Assembly (NCBI RefSeq): GCF_901709675.1
Contig: NC_051102.1
Location: 10,797,412-10,861,411 of the forward strand
Length of the DNA stretch: 64,000 nt
Direction: 5' to 3'
Source of the DNA: Syngnathus acus
Taxonomy: Eukaryota > Chordata > Actinopteri > Syngnathiformes > Syngnathidae
Notes under the pieces: generated by a model
Told to the model about the DNA's origin: nothing
Database searches by the model: none
Seen by the model: the letters and a program-made list of their open reading frames with translations, nothing else
Position numbers and translations under genes: made by a program
In this document: piece by piece, positions 31,301 through 42,700 of the stretch
Position numbering within the stretch: position 1 is the first letter of the stretch
How the letters are laid out: the number at the start of each line of letters is the position of its first letter

Positions 31301-31988
31301 AAGATGGATTATTTCTAACACAATTTTAGGTGAGCTAAACTATTGGGAATTTTAAATATAGGGTTTAAGTCTTGATTCTTGAGATTGATTTGACTGGTCT
31401 AGAACTTTTTCCCTTTTCCCCCCTCCTTGATAACTCTTTGGGGTCATTATCATGCTACATGATGAAAAATCTCCCAAAGCGTCTGGTTGCATCTGTCTTT
31501 CAATGTTTCTGAGTTCATTTTGCTACTGCCATCTTGACTTTCATAAAATGAAGAGAAATGAGACTATCCAAGAAGAGGCAATGTGAGCACAAACCATGCC
31601 ATTACCTCCACTGGGTCTTCTCTTCTCTTTGCTAAAAGTTCATCTTTGCCCCATCAATTCATAAATCTTGTCCAAGATTTTCTTCTCAAGTAGGCCTCTG
31701 TACATTTTTCCCTTCAATTCCAGCCCGGTATATACAACAGTACTATAAGTAAGTATAGTATCGGATGCTTTTGTGCTGTTTTGTGTGTCAAAATAATAGA
31801 TGAAATGCTGTCACATGTCAAACCCAAATATTTTCAGACCACAGCAAAAATAGAAGCGGAAATTGACCTGTTCCAAAATTTCAAGATTATATGTTAGACA
31901 AAAAATTACCGTCAATATGATTTGAAATATGTTAAATGTTCATTAATGTTTCTCTGATTTGTTCTAAAGATGTCTTGAAAAGTCCGCT

Positions 31989-32041
<53 letters not shown>

Positions 32042-35000
32042 CATCATTCAAATAAGTACATAACTTCTTTGGTTACAAAAAAGGAAAACCTTTTGTCCCT
32101 GTCATTTTTCTTCTGAACTCACTGAAAACTATGAAAAAATTTCCTATGCACACACAACTAAAGAGGAAAAGTTATTAAAAAGCGTCTAATATAAATATTC
32201 CCGAAAACTCCACACATTGTTATCTTTTGCGCAATGAAATATTGCCTATATATAGATATATGTATTGAGGAAACACAATAAGACTCTGTAGTTGAACCAA
32301 GATAACACCATGCAGGTTTGGAGTAGATGTTTATCTCAGGTTGAGAACCCTGTAATAATCTAATATGTAATGTTCCAAGAATGCTATTAATGCAAAGCCA
32401 TCTCAGGAAGTCTAAACAATGTCCGGAGAAGCAGGACCAGAGTTGCCCTTTCACACATGTAGCACACAGGAAATTGCCTCTATCAGATGTGTTCTCATGT
32501 ATTGGAGCTACTCTGTTTAGTTTATGGGGAAGGGGGTGTGATCCACAAAGAGAGCTGCAGCCAAATTCACTAAGTAGAAATAACTCACATTTATTGCATC
32601 GGATTCTTAACTCTTCTGAAAATCCTGCAGTAGCATCACACTGTTGCCCATTAAAAACCATGGCAAAAATGGAAGGATGTTGACGTCACGGTTCAATTCA
32701 TGCAATTACAAATGTGCATTTCAAAACCAGTTTTCCCTCCATCAGATATTGTGAATTGCACCGTCGAGACCATTTTTAAGGACGCCTCTTCCTACGATCA
32801 TCTGAACAGTGAGCAGACAAGTGAGAAATAATAGCAATCAATGAGCAAAGTAAACTCACTCTTAATCATACTTGCCACCGTGGCCAGTGGTGCAAACACA
32901 GTGCTTAATTGAATGGCTAATTGCAACTAGCTTAACCTCTGACTGTGACACTCTGAGTCTCACTGTTTTGAATATTAGCCAATTGTTAATTCATTATATT
33001 GTTAAATCACACCCGACCGAGCCTCGTAATCGAAGAAAAAGGATGAATGTCCTAAATGTGTATTTGCCAGTTCCTACGTTGTGAAAGCACACACTAATGC
33101 TATTACAAGCAGTCAGTGTAAAATCTCATTGACATGCTAATAGGAAATTAGCAACGAGGTCTGGGAGTGATACGGTATTCGGTTCCGTCACAACTTTCTT
33201 TTTATACTTTTATTTAATGGAAGCCCGTATCTTCATGCATACGTGGCACCACACTGCCCCTGTGGGCAAGGAGCACATGGCAGCCCAGTGTTTGTGTATT
33301 TATTTAGAATTTGATATTATTTTTGCCAATTTATTTGCTAGTAGTTATACTTAAAGTTGAGTTTTACCAGAAAGTTTTGAAATAAATTGTGATTTCAATA
33401 AAAATACAAAATCATTCTTTGGCCAGCCCTAGTGTGTGCAACCTTCCTTTTTTTTTTTTTTTTTTTTGCAAGAATGTTGATTGAATACCAAATTGAGCAC
33501 CAACCAGGTTGGGAGACGATTTTGTGTACCAGCTGAGTCACACAGCAAATTGCTTTTTTTTCCCCCTTCTTTTTCTGACACTAGAGGTTGAATTGCAGAA
33601 AAGGGACGGAAAGTCTGCTCTGTGCACACATGACTTTGACATTGCACAGACTTTGTGCATGGCACCTGGCAAAGTCAAATCTGTTTCAAATCCAGCCGGT
33701 TTGGACATTTGTGTTGACACGTTCATCTCGTCATCTAAAAGACAAGTATAATAATGTTGCTGTACATGTGCAGCCTCAGCTTCAGATTGGTTGTCATGGT
33801 TAATAATCACATGCACGATACTGAGTGGAATCTTGTAATTGTGTTGAGGATTGTCTCCACTCAAATGAAATGGAAAATCTCCCTCTGCAGCTTTACATGA
33901 GCACATCTGGAGTCTTTTTCAAACAAAACCTTTTTGGGTTGTTCACCTCTGATTGAGTTTCTTCTTCTTGCCACTTCTCCTCTCTTCCTGTCTCACTGCC
34001 TCTGTGCTTGGCTGTTCTTTTCCTGTCCCTCTATATTTTCTCGCTCTCTGTTCCCCCACACAGTAATATGATCTCGTCTATCAGACCGACAGAGCCATGA
34101 ATCAAAAGAGAAATATAGTACAAACCTTAGTGGCCCCACCCCCACTACAACCACACTCATCTGCAACATCCCTACCCCCAACAACCCGCTCTCACTCTCT
34201 CTCTTTCTCTCCATTCCCTACCCCCAACCACACAGCCCTCTCTCTCTCTCTCTCTCTCTCTCTATCCACAGCCTCTATCTTCCATCTCTATCTTTTCTCA
34301 AATACGCACTCACTAACATCACGGTGGCCTACCTTTGTGCATGCGATCCTGCCCACTCCTCAGAATCAAAGCAGCAGGTTGGAAGGATTCAAAGTGTCAA
34401 CTGAGTTGCTATCATCGGAGATGATAACTACAATAATGTGGCATTCTATTAATGCCCACATCTCGAGGTCAGGGGTCAAGATTGGTTGATGTACAGTTGC
34501 TGTGTCCCAATCAGGAATGGCAGCCACATAGTCTTCATTCCACCATGCCTCTCTTGAGCTCTGTACATATTAGTTACACATGTAAGAGTGCAATAATACA
34601 ACGTTGAACAGATGCTCCACTTGGTGCATATAGCTGAAAGCATAGTGGTGGCACCTCAGATGATGCTTGCTTGCCATTTCAGACCAAAACCACACACATA
34701 TTCATTCATCTTGGAGAGTATAGAATGCTAGGTTAAAACCAACCTCATTTGGGTTAAAAACTGAACAGACAAAACAAATCACCCAAAGTTGGGTCAAATT
34801 GACCCAACTCCTTGGGTGCTTCAAATATTTAACCCCAGTAGTTTTACGTGTGTAGTAAATCACTTTGGCTGGGACTTATTTGAAGAGCGAGAAATAAAAC
34901 ACTGCAGCTCACTTTTGCTTCCTCAATCCCAAAGTGACTTGTGATAAGAGATTACCATAAATTAAATCCTGATAAATTTATTACAGGACAAGATGATGTT

Positions 35001-35862
35001 TGTTTTCCTTCTAGACTGCTGTTTTTTGTTTCAAGCAAAGAGTTGTGTTTTTTTCCTCCATAAAACAACCACAGTGTATTAATTTATTTGTTCATGAATT
35101 CATTTATTTATGTATTTATTTATTTTGGAAAAACAGCACGAACTAAAATCAAAGTTGACATGATTTAGATTTCTGGTGGAATGGTGGCATGCATGTATGG
35201 CTGTGTACATGCACTTCTTTTTCTGTCTGGAAAACTTTCACAAGAATCTTCTGCAAAATGACTCTGTGAAGCTTTATGCTCCGTTAGCTATATTCTTCTG
35301 TTGCACTTAATTACGGTACAGAATCACAGTTAACCACAGTCGAATGACGGACAGACAAGCAGACCGACAGACATCAGAACTCAGTCAGTCACAGGTTTGT
35401 GACCCTGCCTGACCTTTCACCTCGCCTAGGAGGGAGAAATGGCTCCTCAGACAAATGAACCAACCTAAATGCCAATGGAAATGATGTGCTCAAAAATCCC
35501 AAAGCACATACTACAATAGTGTTTCAAGCATAACTACCCTCAAATGACATTGGTGAGAATCGAACAAAATGGTCAATAGACAGTGTTAGCAGGAGCTGCT
35601 TTTATTAACTTCAGGCTAATAAATGAGCATTTAATTGGCAGGGCAAGAGAGATGCATGCACCCACAGTTAATTAAAGTGGGGGCAACACAAAGGTGACAA
35701 TGAGCAACACAAGAAGGTTGCTGCTCTCGTCTCGTGTCGTGTCGCCTCGCCTACCTTGTTGGTTCCGAAGGCTGCTGGCTCAGGGTAGGAGAGCTGTCCC
35801 AGTCTGCTGTGCTCTGACGCGGACAGGGGCTGAGGAGGTGCTGGGTAAACTGTCACATCCAT
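13434..35862 (-). CDS. TOX: TOX, HMG-box transcription factor
   Basis: Nuclear DNA-bending factor; mammalian TOX drives T-cell lineage and exhaustion programmes. Nine coding exons, 5' to 3': 35755-35862, 26223-26288, 21998-22297, 17779-18024, 16823-17059, 16451-16531, 15871-16365, 14082-14236 and 13434-13470. Total 1725 nt, 574 residues (human 526). Seen: start [12 protein letters not shown]; acidic core [35 protein letters not shown]; lysine-rich nuclear signal [17 protein letters not shown] (residues about 256-272); HMG box from about 274 ([43 protein letters not shown] at about 337-345); poly-Ser and His/Gln tracts near 350-500; C-terminus QRDKTLYQS encoded by a separate 37-nt exon. KQLAAYR and VHEDDNDD favour TOX over TOX2, TOX3 or TOX4. 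Start at 35862 has a near-perfect Kozak context (GCCATGG); an in-frame ATG six codons upstream is weaker. A fish-specific duplicate (tox or toxb) cannot be told apart here. Confidence 0.95.
14237..15870 (-). other. TOX intron between exons 7 and 8
   Basis: No coding signal. Contains TA-poor unique sequence and CT-rich stretches near 14620-14740. The short minus-strand frames here lack acceptor/donor pairs and homology. Intron 8 (13471-14081) likewise holds only unique sequence and a short TA run near 13806-13820. Confidence 0.6.
18402..18434 (-). repeat. SINE fragment in TOX intron 3
   Basis: Reverse complement reads CCTGCGATTGGCTGGCGACC then AGTTCAGGGTG, nearly identical to the body of the intact SINE (CCTGCGATTGGCTGGCAACC). 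A short ATTCATTCATC stretch beside it looks like the remains of the tail. Confidence 0.7.
21866..21920 (-). repeat. SINE 3' tail fragment next to TOX exon 3
   Basis: TCCATCCATCCATCC followed by CTTTC and, further on, CAGGGTCGC is the reverse complement of the SINE end (GCGACCC to ATGGATGGATGG). It lies about 80 bp beyond the exon 3 donor. Confidence 0.6.
23412..23689. repeat. Tandem duplication, two copies of about 139 bp
   Basis: Copy 1 starts TCTTACAATGAAAGCTGAG at 23412 and copy 2 TCTTACAAAGAAAGCTGAG at 23551. Both run through CCCACCGCAAAATAG and TAGTGGAGCTATGTGGC to CATAAACAGTCAA. Only a few substitutions and a one- or two-base length change separate them, so the duplication is recent. 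Confidence 0.92.
24281..24344 (+). repeat. LINE-type 3' tail
   Basis: Ends AATAAAACAGACTTTGACTTT. The same sequence recurs in opposite orientation at 55111-55180. The terminal GACTTT doublet and upstream GTCATTTCC / CTTTGTATGT words match a dispersed fish repeat; I do not assign a family. Confidence 0.65.
25950..25985 (-). CDS. TOX: Candidate alternative TOX microexon (36 nt)
   Basis: Encodes [12 protein letters not shown]. Preceded on the minus strand by a long pyrimidine tract and TATAG acceptor, followed by a GTGACA donor. It is 36 nt, phase 0 on both sides, and sits between coding exons 2 and 3, so inclusion would add twelve residues without changing frame. The family alignment (SQSY in human, NNQ joined to SYS here) is complete without it, so it is optional at best. 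Not counted in the 574-residue model. Confidence 0.35.
28218..28301. repeat. (GT)n / (GTGCAC) microsatellite
   Basis: Alternating GT with interspersed GCGC and GCACGT steps, inside TOX intron 1. Such tracts can adopt left-handed DNA. Confidence 0.9.
31989..32041. repeat. (TTAG)n microsatellite
   Basis: About thirteen perfect TTAG units inside TOX intron 1. Tetranucleotide, not the TTAGGG telomere unit. Confidence 0.95.
34237..34262. repeat. (TC)n microsatellite
   Basis: Thirteen CT/TC units in TOX intron 1. Confidence 0.9.
34733..34861. mobile_element. Remnant of a palindromic miniature element
   Basis: Contains a perfect 23-base palindrome (34787-34809) made of AGTTGGGTCAA, one central A, and TTGACCCAACT. 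Flanking GGTTAAAACC and TTAACCCCAGTAG words resemble common fish miniature transposons. Termini and target duplication were not defined. Confidence 0.5.
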
Positions 35863-36024
35863 GGCCCAATATACATCCACTTCTATTCTTCTGCTTGCTT
35901 GCTTTCTTCCTTCCTTCCTTCCTTCAGCGCAAATAAACTGATGACTTTTTTCTTACAAAGTTGGAGGTCCCTGAGCAACCGTAAGGAGAAACATCTACGA
36001 GACTCTCCGGAAACCCAACGCCTG

Positions 36025-36025
<1 letters not shown>

Positions 36026-36085
<60 letters not shown>

Positions 36086-36095
36086 CTCTCTCTCG
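36026..36095. repeat. (CT)n / (GA)n microsatellite, about 70 bp
   Basis: Near-perfect CT run with one GC interruption, 160-230 bases upstream of the TOX start. On the TOX sense strand it is a purine (GA) tract. Confidence 0.95.
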
Positions 36096-36394
36096 GTGAT
36101 TTTTAGGAGGGAGAAATGAAGCCTTCACAGAATCCCGCAAGTTTTGGAACAAGGGCTTCTCCCCACGCCGGTTTTCATGCTCCGATGACTGGCCGAACGA
36201 ACTTCCAAGTCTACGCTGGCAATGAATGAATTGAAATTGCAAAAGTGTTTTAGCCAGAAGAACTCACTGTAAGACGCGTCTCCACCTGTTTCCTTGATGG
36301 CCGCGATGTTTTGTCTAGCCAGGATGAGATGCGACTGTAAGTGTCTCAATGGTGTTCCCCGCTGCTTACTACTACACTGCTGCTCCGCTGCTGG

Positions 36395-36447
36395 ACTGCT
36401 GCCGCTTCTGCCTCCGCTTCTGCCGCTGCTGCTGCTGCTGCTGTTGC
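36395..36447 (-). repeat. CAG-rich tract upstream of TOX
   Basis: On the minus strand it reads CAGCAACAGCAGCAGCAGCA followed by CGGCAGAAGCGG-type units. Interrupted and moderate in length. Situated in the presumed TOX leader. Confidence 0.8.
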
Positions 36448-36484
36448 TGGCGCGCGCTGCTCGGAGCTCCGGCAGAGCACTCAT

Positions 36485-39400
36485 ACAAAGAGAGCCCTGT
36501 CATCAAGCCAACATGGGTTATCATAAACGGATGCGGAAACCACTTTGTTTTTACCAAAATAAGAGCTAATTGTCAGTGGCGTTTCTTCGAATTGTGAAAA
36601 TACCGGTTGGACTCACCAACTGTAAATTAGACTGAAACCAACTGTATTTAATTTTCTTAATTTCGTAGCGTTTCTCCTGGCTGAATGAATTAGTGAAACA
36701 AATCAGTTTAGCCATAAAGAATGCCATTTTTTGAATGCGTAGACAGAATTTCACTTTTTTAATAGGTTACTTGATAAATGTGTTGTTGTTTTTTTACTTG
36801 CCCTGAAATATTACGTTTGATCTCATTTTAGATGGAATTTAAAAAGTCGAGAAGCTGTCTGAGAGTTTTTTGCTCATTTTTCCCCATTTTTGAGCAATAC
36901 AGTACCTTTAGTCAAAGAACAAGCCCAGGCTTGCATGTATCAAATCCTGATTCATGACTGTATAGATCAAATACATCATTAATGACGACAAAGCTGTTTC
37001 AAAAAGAGGTTCTCATGGCTCGGTGATTAATGAAGTGACAAGGAATAGAGCCTAATGGATACACAGACATTTTGTGTTCGATGTCCTGCTGGAAATTGTC
37101 GGATACGATGGAGGCTATTTGTGGAGGAAATAATAAAAAAATAGCCCATATGACATACATCGCTTTGAGTAGCTCTTAAAGATACCACGTCATGTCCCTG
37201 GATGCATGTCATGATATTTCATAACTTACCAATTTTTGTCCCAATACTACATTTGAAGTATTTTGTTACAGCAGCCACACACAACTGAATTCTTATTATG
37301 CTCGTAGCAGAGTTTTGATACAGCTATTATAGAGATCGACTTCATCAGTCTCCATACTCTAAATGCAGCTTCCGTATTATTATATGGTTTAGACATGACA
37401 TCATCATGTGTCGATTCAATTAAGATGCATCATCAGCACAGTATGACAAAGGAATGAGCAGATGGATGAACTTTACACGCCAGGTCCTTAATCATCAAAA
37501 AGATTGAAGACGCTGATTCGTGCTGTGGGTTTCTTAGCAGATAATGGACAATTCCTTTTTTGTCTGCTTTCAACTTGTTTGACTGACCTACAAGCATCCA
37601 CTATGAGGAGATTGTGCTGCTCGGGCAACTTTTCCCTGACCCTCTGTTGCCTCTGCTAATCAATGGGAAGCTTGTACACTCTGTTCTCCGTATTCTGTAG
37701 TGGGTGTGTGTGTGCATGCATGTTCAGCTATTAATGGATGGTGCAAGGATTACCAATCACAACAGTGTGTCTGGGTGTCTGCACTGGACTGTCTTCCCCT
37801 GTTCCTTTCATTGGAGTCCATGCTGGTATAGAAAATCACAATGTGATGAGAATTGATCATGAGCGGTGCTACTTTGTTGTATCGTTTCATTTCTAAGACG
37901 AAAGGTCTAATGTATGGACAACCATGAAGCACACGTTTCAAAGTAATGCATATGTTAAGTTTTACTTTGACTTAATAAATGAAGAGAACTACAGAATGAA
38001 ACAAAGAGAAACAGCACTATTCAGTTCGAGCTAACATAGAAGGTTAGTTGCCCGACACAGATGTGCACATTCTGACTCAGACGCACTCAGTGCACCATTA
38101 AACAGATGGTCAAACACGCACATAAAATACAGATTTACTTCTTTCATACAGAGCATTACACTATGTTGGAGCAGAGCCGCATGACATATGTATGCAATAT
38201 ATGCACACACATGCGCACACACACACATATACACACACACAGACAAACACACACATAAACATGCACACACACACACACACGGAAAAATAGCAGCTCATGC
38301 ATATTAGTGTTTATTGCCAACACCCATTAAAGTATCATTAAAATGCATGTCCTTAGATTTTCAATCTCCATATATGTATATACTCATATATATACTCTCT
38401 CTCTCTCTCTCTCTCTGAACATACATAGTGTGCTTGCCCATCCCCCACATGTACGCATACATATATGCACTCCTCCCCTCTGAAAAAGGCATAATTCACT
38501 TCTCCAATCTCCACCCACCCCCACACATATTTCCTCTATATAAAATGCCACACACACCAAGGCACATACACACGAAGCCAATCAAATGCATTCGTACATT
38601 GAAGTGCTTGCACATGCACACGCACACTATAAACTCATGCATGCACTCACTAAACTATGCTTGTGCTGCACCTACTGTATCCTAATGCATGTCAACGAAC
38701 AAAAACACATTCCCAAGCAAAGTAGTACGCGCACACACACACACACTGGCAGAACACTTACACTCCTTCTCCACGTCATATAGTGCTCAGATTTCAATGT
38801 ATGAGCTTTCCAACATATCTGATGGGTTGAAAATGTAATGCACTGTAACATTTGAATGATGGGTGTCTCCTCATGTTGGGGGATTACATTATAGATTCAT
38901 AGCAGAGCAATCCACTCCAGGGTAAAAACACTCTGTCCTCCAGGAATAAAACAGGCCTATTGCTATCTCGAGTGTGACAGAAGATTAAAGAAATGGCAGG
39001 GGGAAAAAAAAAAAAAGTGGCTGGGCCAAGAAAGAAGAAATGGTCTTAATTCCAAAGGCTTCTGAAACATATATTCCAAATAGCTTCAGAGTTGCCCAAT
39101 CATTGAAAAAATGCATACTGTACTGCATATGACAATGATTGAAAAACTGGATCGGTTGAGTCGGGAGTGCTTTTCTGACAATGAAAGGTAACCACACATG
39201 TGGAAAGCTGAGACGTGATTTGGATATTGAGCCTTTGCTTTGTTTAGTTATGAATGTTAAACCGTATTATATATCACTCCATCTGAATCGCTGTCTGTGT
39301 GGGTAAAATGGAAAGACATCATTACATGCTCCTGTAGCAATGGCCAAATGAAAAAAAAAAAGGATAACAATTGGCTACTCAGTAGAGTGCAGACCTCAAC

Positions 39401-39712
39401 CGAGGATCAACAATCACAAATACTCAAGTGGTTCTCAAACTTTTACAATAAGTACCACCTCTGAAAATGCTTGGCTCTCTCGTTGCCAACATTAAAATAC
39501 AGTAGCATAGGAGACACAAGTGTTTACCCCAAAAAAGCTTAGGTTTCTTTTTAACCCCAAATGTATGTTTATTATTATTGTAAACCACACTTAGATTATT
39601 TTCTATTCAATTCATCCATCCCAATTTCAATCATTTTTTTAATCTGTAGAATTTCATTAGAGGGACATACATACAGTATGTAGCCGGATCACTGTTTTAT
39701 TCGTAAATCTTT
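36485..39712. other. Intergenic, upstream of TOX
   Basis: No gene seen. AT-rich sequence with (CA)n-type tracts at 38206-38281, a (CT)n run at 38393-38417 and CA-rich sequence to about 38745. Short open frames in this stretch are products of the repeats. Confidence 0.6.
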
Positions 39713-42700
39713 TTTCAAACTACTTTTAGGGTTTCTAAGAATAGGGTTTCTAACTCGGCTTTCAAAACTAGGGTTAGGGTTTCCGACCAGGGTTTCCAAG
39801 GAGTTTTGCCATTGCTAATTAGGGTTTCAAACTAGGGTTAGGGTTTCCGACTAGGGTTTTAAACCAAGGTTAGGGTTACAAACTAGGTTTTAAAGCTAGG
39901 CTTAAGGTTTCCAACGAGGCTTTCAAACTACTTTTAGGGTTTCTAAGATTAGGGTTTCTAACTAGGCTTTCAAAACTAGGGTTAGAGTTTTCGACTAGGG
40001 TTTCCAAAATTAGGGTTAGGATTAGGGTTGGGGTTAGGGTTTCTAACTAGGCTTTCAAAACTAGGGTTAGGGTTAGATTTAGGGGTAGAGTTAGAGTTAG
40101 GGTTAGGGTTAGGGTTAGGGTTAGGGTTAGGGTTAGAGTTAGAGTTAGGGTTAGGGTTACTAACTAGGCTTTCAAAACTAGAGTTAGGGTTAGGGTTAGG
40201 GTTTCTAACTAGGCTTTCAAAACTAGGGTTAGGGTTTCCGACTAGGGTTTCCAAGGAGTTTTGCCATCGCTAATTAGGGTTTCAAACTAGGCTCAGGGTT
40301 TCCGACTAGGGTTTTAAACCAAAGTTAGGGTTTCAAACTAGGTTTTAAAGCTAGGGTTAGGGTTTCCAACGAGGGTTTCAAACTACTTTTAGGGTTTCGA
40401 AGATTGGGGTTTCTAACTAGGCTTTCAAAACGAGGGTTAGGGTTTTCGACTAGGGTTTCCAAAATTAGGGTTAGGATTAGGGTTGGGGTTAGGGTTTCTA
40501 ACTAGGCTTTCAAAACTAGGGTTAGGGTTAGGGTTACTAACTAGGCTTTCAAAACTAGAGTTAGGGTTAGGGTTAGGGTTTCTAACTAGGCTTTCAAAAC
40601 TAGGGTTAGGGTTTCCGACTAGGGTTTCCAAGGAGTTTTGCCATCGCTAATTAGGGTTTCAAACTAGGCTCAGGGTTTCCGACTAGGGTTTTAAACCAAA
40701 GTTAGGGTTTCAAACTAGGTTTTAAAGCTAGGGTTAGGGTTTCCAACGAGGGTTTCAAACTACTTTTAGGGTTTCGAAGATTGGGGTTTCTAACTAGGCT
40801 TTCAAAACGAGGGTTAGGGTTTTCGACTAGGGTTTCCAAAATTAGGGTTAGGATTAGGGTTGGGGTTAGGGTTTCTAACTAGGCTTTCAAAACTAGGGTT
40901 AGGGTTAGGGTTACTAACTAGGCTTTCAAAACTAGAGTTAGGGTTAGGGTTTCTAACTAGGCTTTCAAAACTAGGGTTAGGGTTTCCGACTAGGGTTTCC
41001 AAGGAGTTTTGCCATCGCTAATTAGGGTTTCAAACTAGGCTCAGGGTTTCCGACTAGGGTTTTAAACCAAAGTTAGGGTTTCAAACTAGGTTTTAAAGCT
41101 AGGGTTAGGGTTTCCAACGAGGGTTTCAAACTACTTTTAGGGTTTCGAAGATTGGGGTTTCTAACTAGGCTTTCAAAACGAGGGTTAGGGTTTTCGACTA
41201 GGGTTTCCAAAATTAGGGTTAGGATTAGGGTTGGGGTTAGGGTTTCTAACTAGGCTTTCAAAACTAGGGTTAGGGTTAGGGTTACTAACTAGGCTTTCAA
41301 AACTAGAGTTAGGGTTAGGGTTTCTAACTAGGCTTTCAAAACTAGGGTTAGGGTTTCCGACTAGGGTTTCCAAGGAGTTTTGCCATCGCTAATTAGGGTT
41401 TCAAACTAGGCTCAGGGTTTCCGACTAGGGTTTTAAACCAAAGTTAGGGTTTCAAACTAGGTTTTAAAGCTAGGGTTAGGGTTTCCAACGAGGGTTTCAA
41501 ACTACTTTTAGGGTTTCGAAGATTGGGGTTTCTAACTAGGCTTTCAAAACGAGGGTTAGGGTTTTCGACTAGGGTTTCCAAAATTAGGGTTAGGATTAGG
41601 GTTGGGGTTAGGGTTTCTAACTAGGCTTTCAAAACTAGGGTTAGGGTTAGGGTTACTAACTAGGCTTTCAAAACTAGAGTTAGGGTTAGGGTTTCTAACT
41701 AGGCTTTCAAAACTAGGGTTAGGGTTTCCGACTAGGGTTTCCAAGGAGTTTTGCCATCGCTAATTAGGGTTTCAAACTAGGCTCAGGGTTTCCGACTAGG
41801 GTTTTAAACCAAAGTTAGGGTTTCAAACTAGGTTTTAAAGCTAGGGTTAGGGTTTCCAACGAGGGTTTCAAACTACTTTTAGGGTTTCGAAGATTGGGGT
41901 TTCTAACTAGGCTTTCAAAACGAGGGTTAGGGTTTTCGACTAGGGTTTCCAAAATTAGGGTTAGGATTAGGGTTGGGGTTAGGGTTTCTAACTAGGCTTT
42001 CAAAACTAGGGTTAGGGTTAGGGTTACTAACTAGGCTTTCAAAACTAGAGTTAGGGTTAGGGTTAGGGTTTCTAACTAGGCTTTCAAAACTAGGGTTAGG
42101 GTTAGGGTTAGAGTTAGGGTTAGGGTTAGGGTTACTAACTAGGCTTTCAAAACTAGAGTTAGGGTTAGGGTTAGGGTTTCTAACTAGGCTTTCAAAACTA
42201 GGGTTAGGGTTTCCGACTAGGGTTTCCAAGGAGTTTTGCCATCGCTAATTAGGGTTTCAAACTAGGCTCAGGGTTTCCGACTAGGGTTTTAAACCAAGGT
42301 TAGGGTTTCAAACTAGGTTTTAAAGCTAGGGTTAGGGTTTCCAACGAGGGTTTCAAACTACTTTTAGGGTTTCGAAGATTGGGGTTTCTAACTAGGCTTT
42401 CAAAACGAGGGTTAGGGTTTTCGACTAGGGTTTCCAAAATTAGGGTTAGGATTAGGGTTGGGGTTAGGGTTTCTAACTAGGCTTTCAAAACTAGAGTTAG
42501 GGTTAGGGTTAGGGTTACTAACTAGGCTTTCAAAACTAGAGTTAGGGTTAGGGTTAGGGTTTCTAACTAGGCTTTCAAAACTAGGGTTAGGGTTAGGGTT
42601 AGAGTTAGGGTTAGGGTTAGGGTTAGGGTTACTAACTAGGCTTTCAAAACTAGAGTTAGGGTTAGGGTTAGGGTTTCTAACTAGGCTTTCAAAACTAGGG

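Larger units (their letters stand above)
26289..35754 (-). other. TOX intron 1
   Basis: 9.5 kb with no coding exon seen. Holds (GT)n at 28218-28301, (TTAG)n at 31989-32041, a (TC)n tract at 34237-34262 and a palindromic miniature-element remnant near 34733-34861. The rest is AT-rich. Large first introns of TOX genes are known to carry enhancers; none can be shown here. Confidence 0.55.
35863..36484 (-). promoter_or_regulatory. TOX: TOX 5' leader and promoter-proximal region
   Basis: GC-rich upstream sequence with a CAG run, a GA/CT tract and possible leader splice sites: donors at 36267 (GTGAGT) and 36285 (GTGGAG), and an acceptor TTGCTCAG near 35973. A minus-strand open frame starting at 36484 ([20 protein letters not shown]) could be an upstream frame in the leader but resembles no family I know. 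Transcription start not identified. Confidence 0.45.

Noticed and set aside
36294-36569. Leucine/cysteine-rich plus-strand frames resembling a membrane protein
   Set aside because: Produced by the antisense of the CAG tract; three frames are open together, as expected for a repeat.
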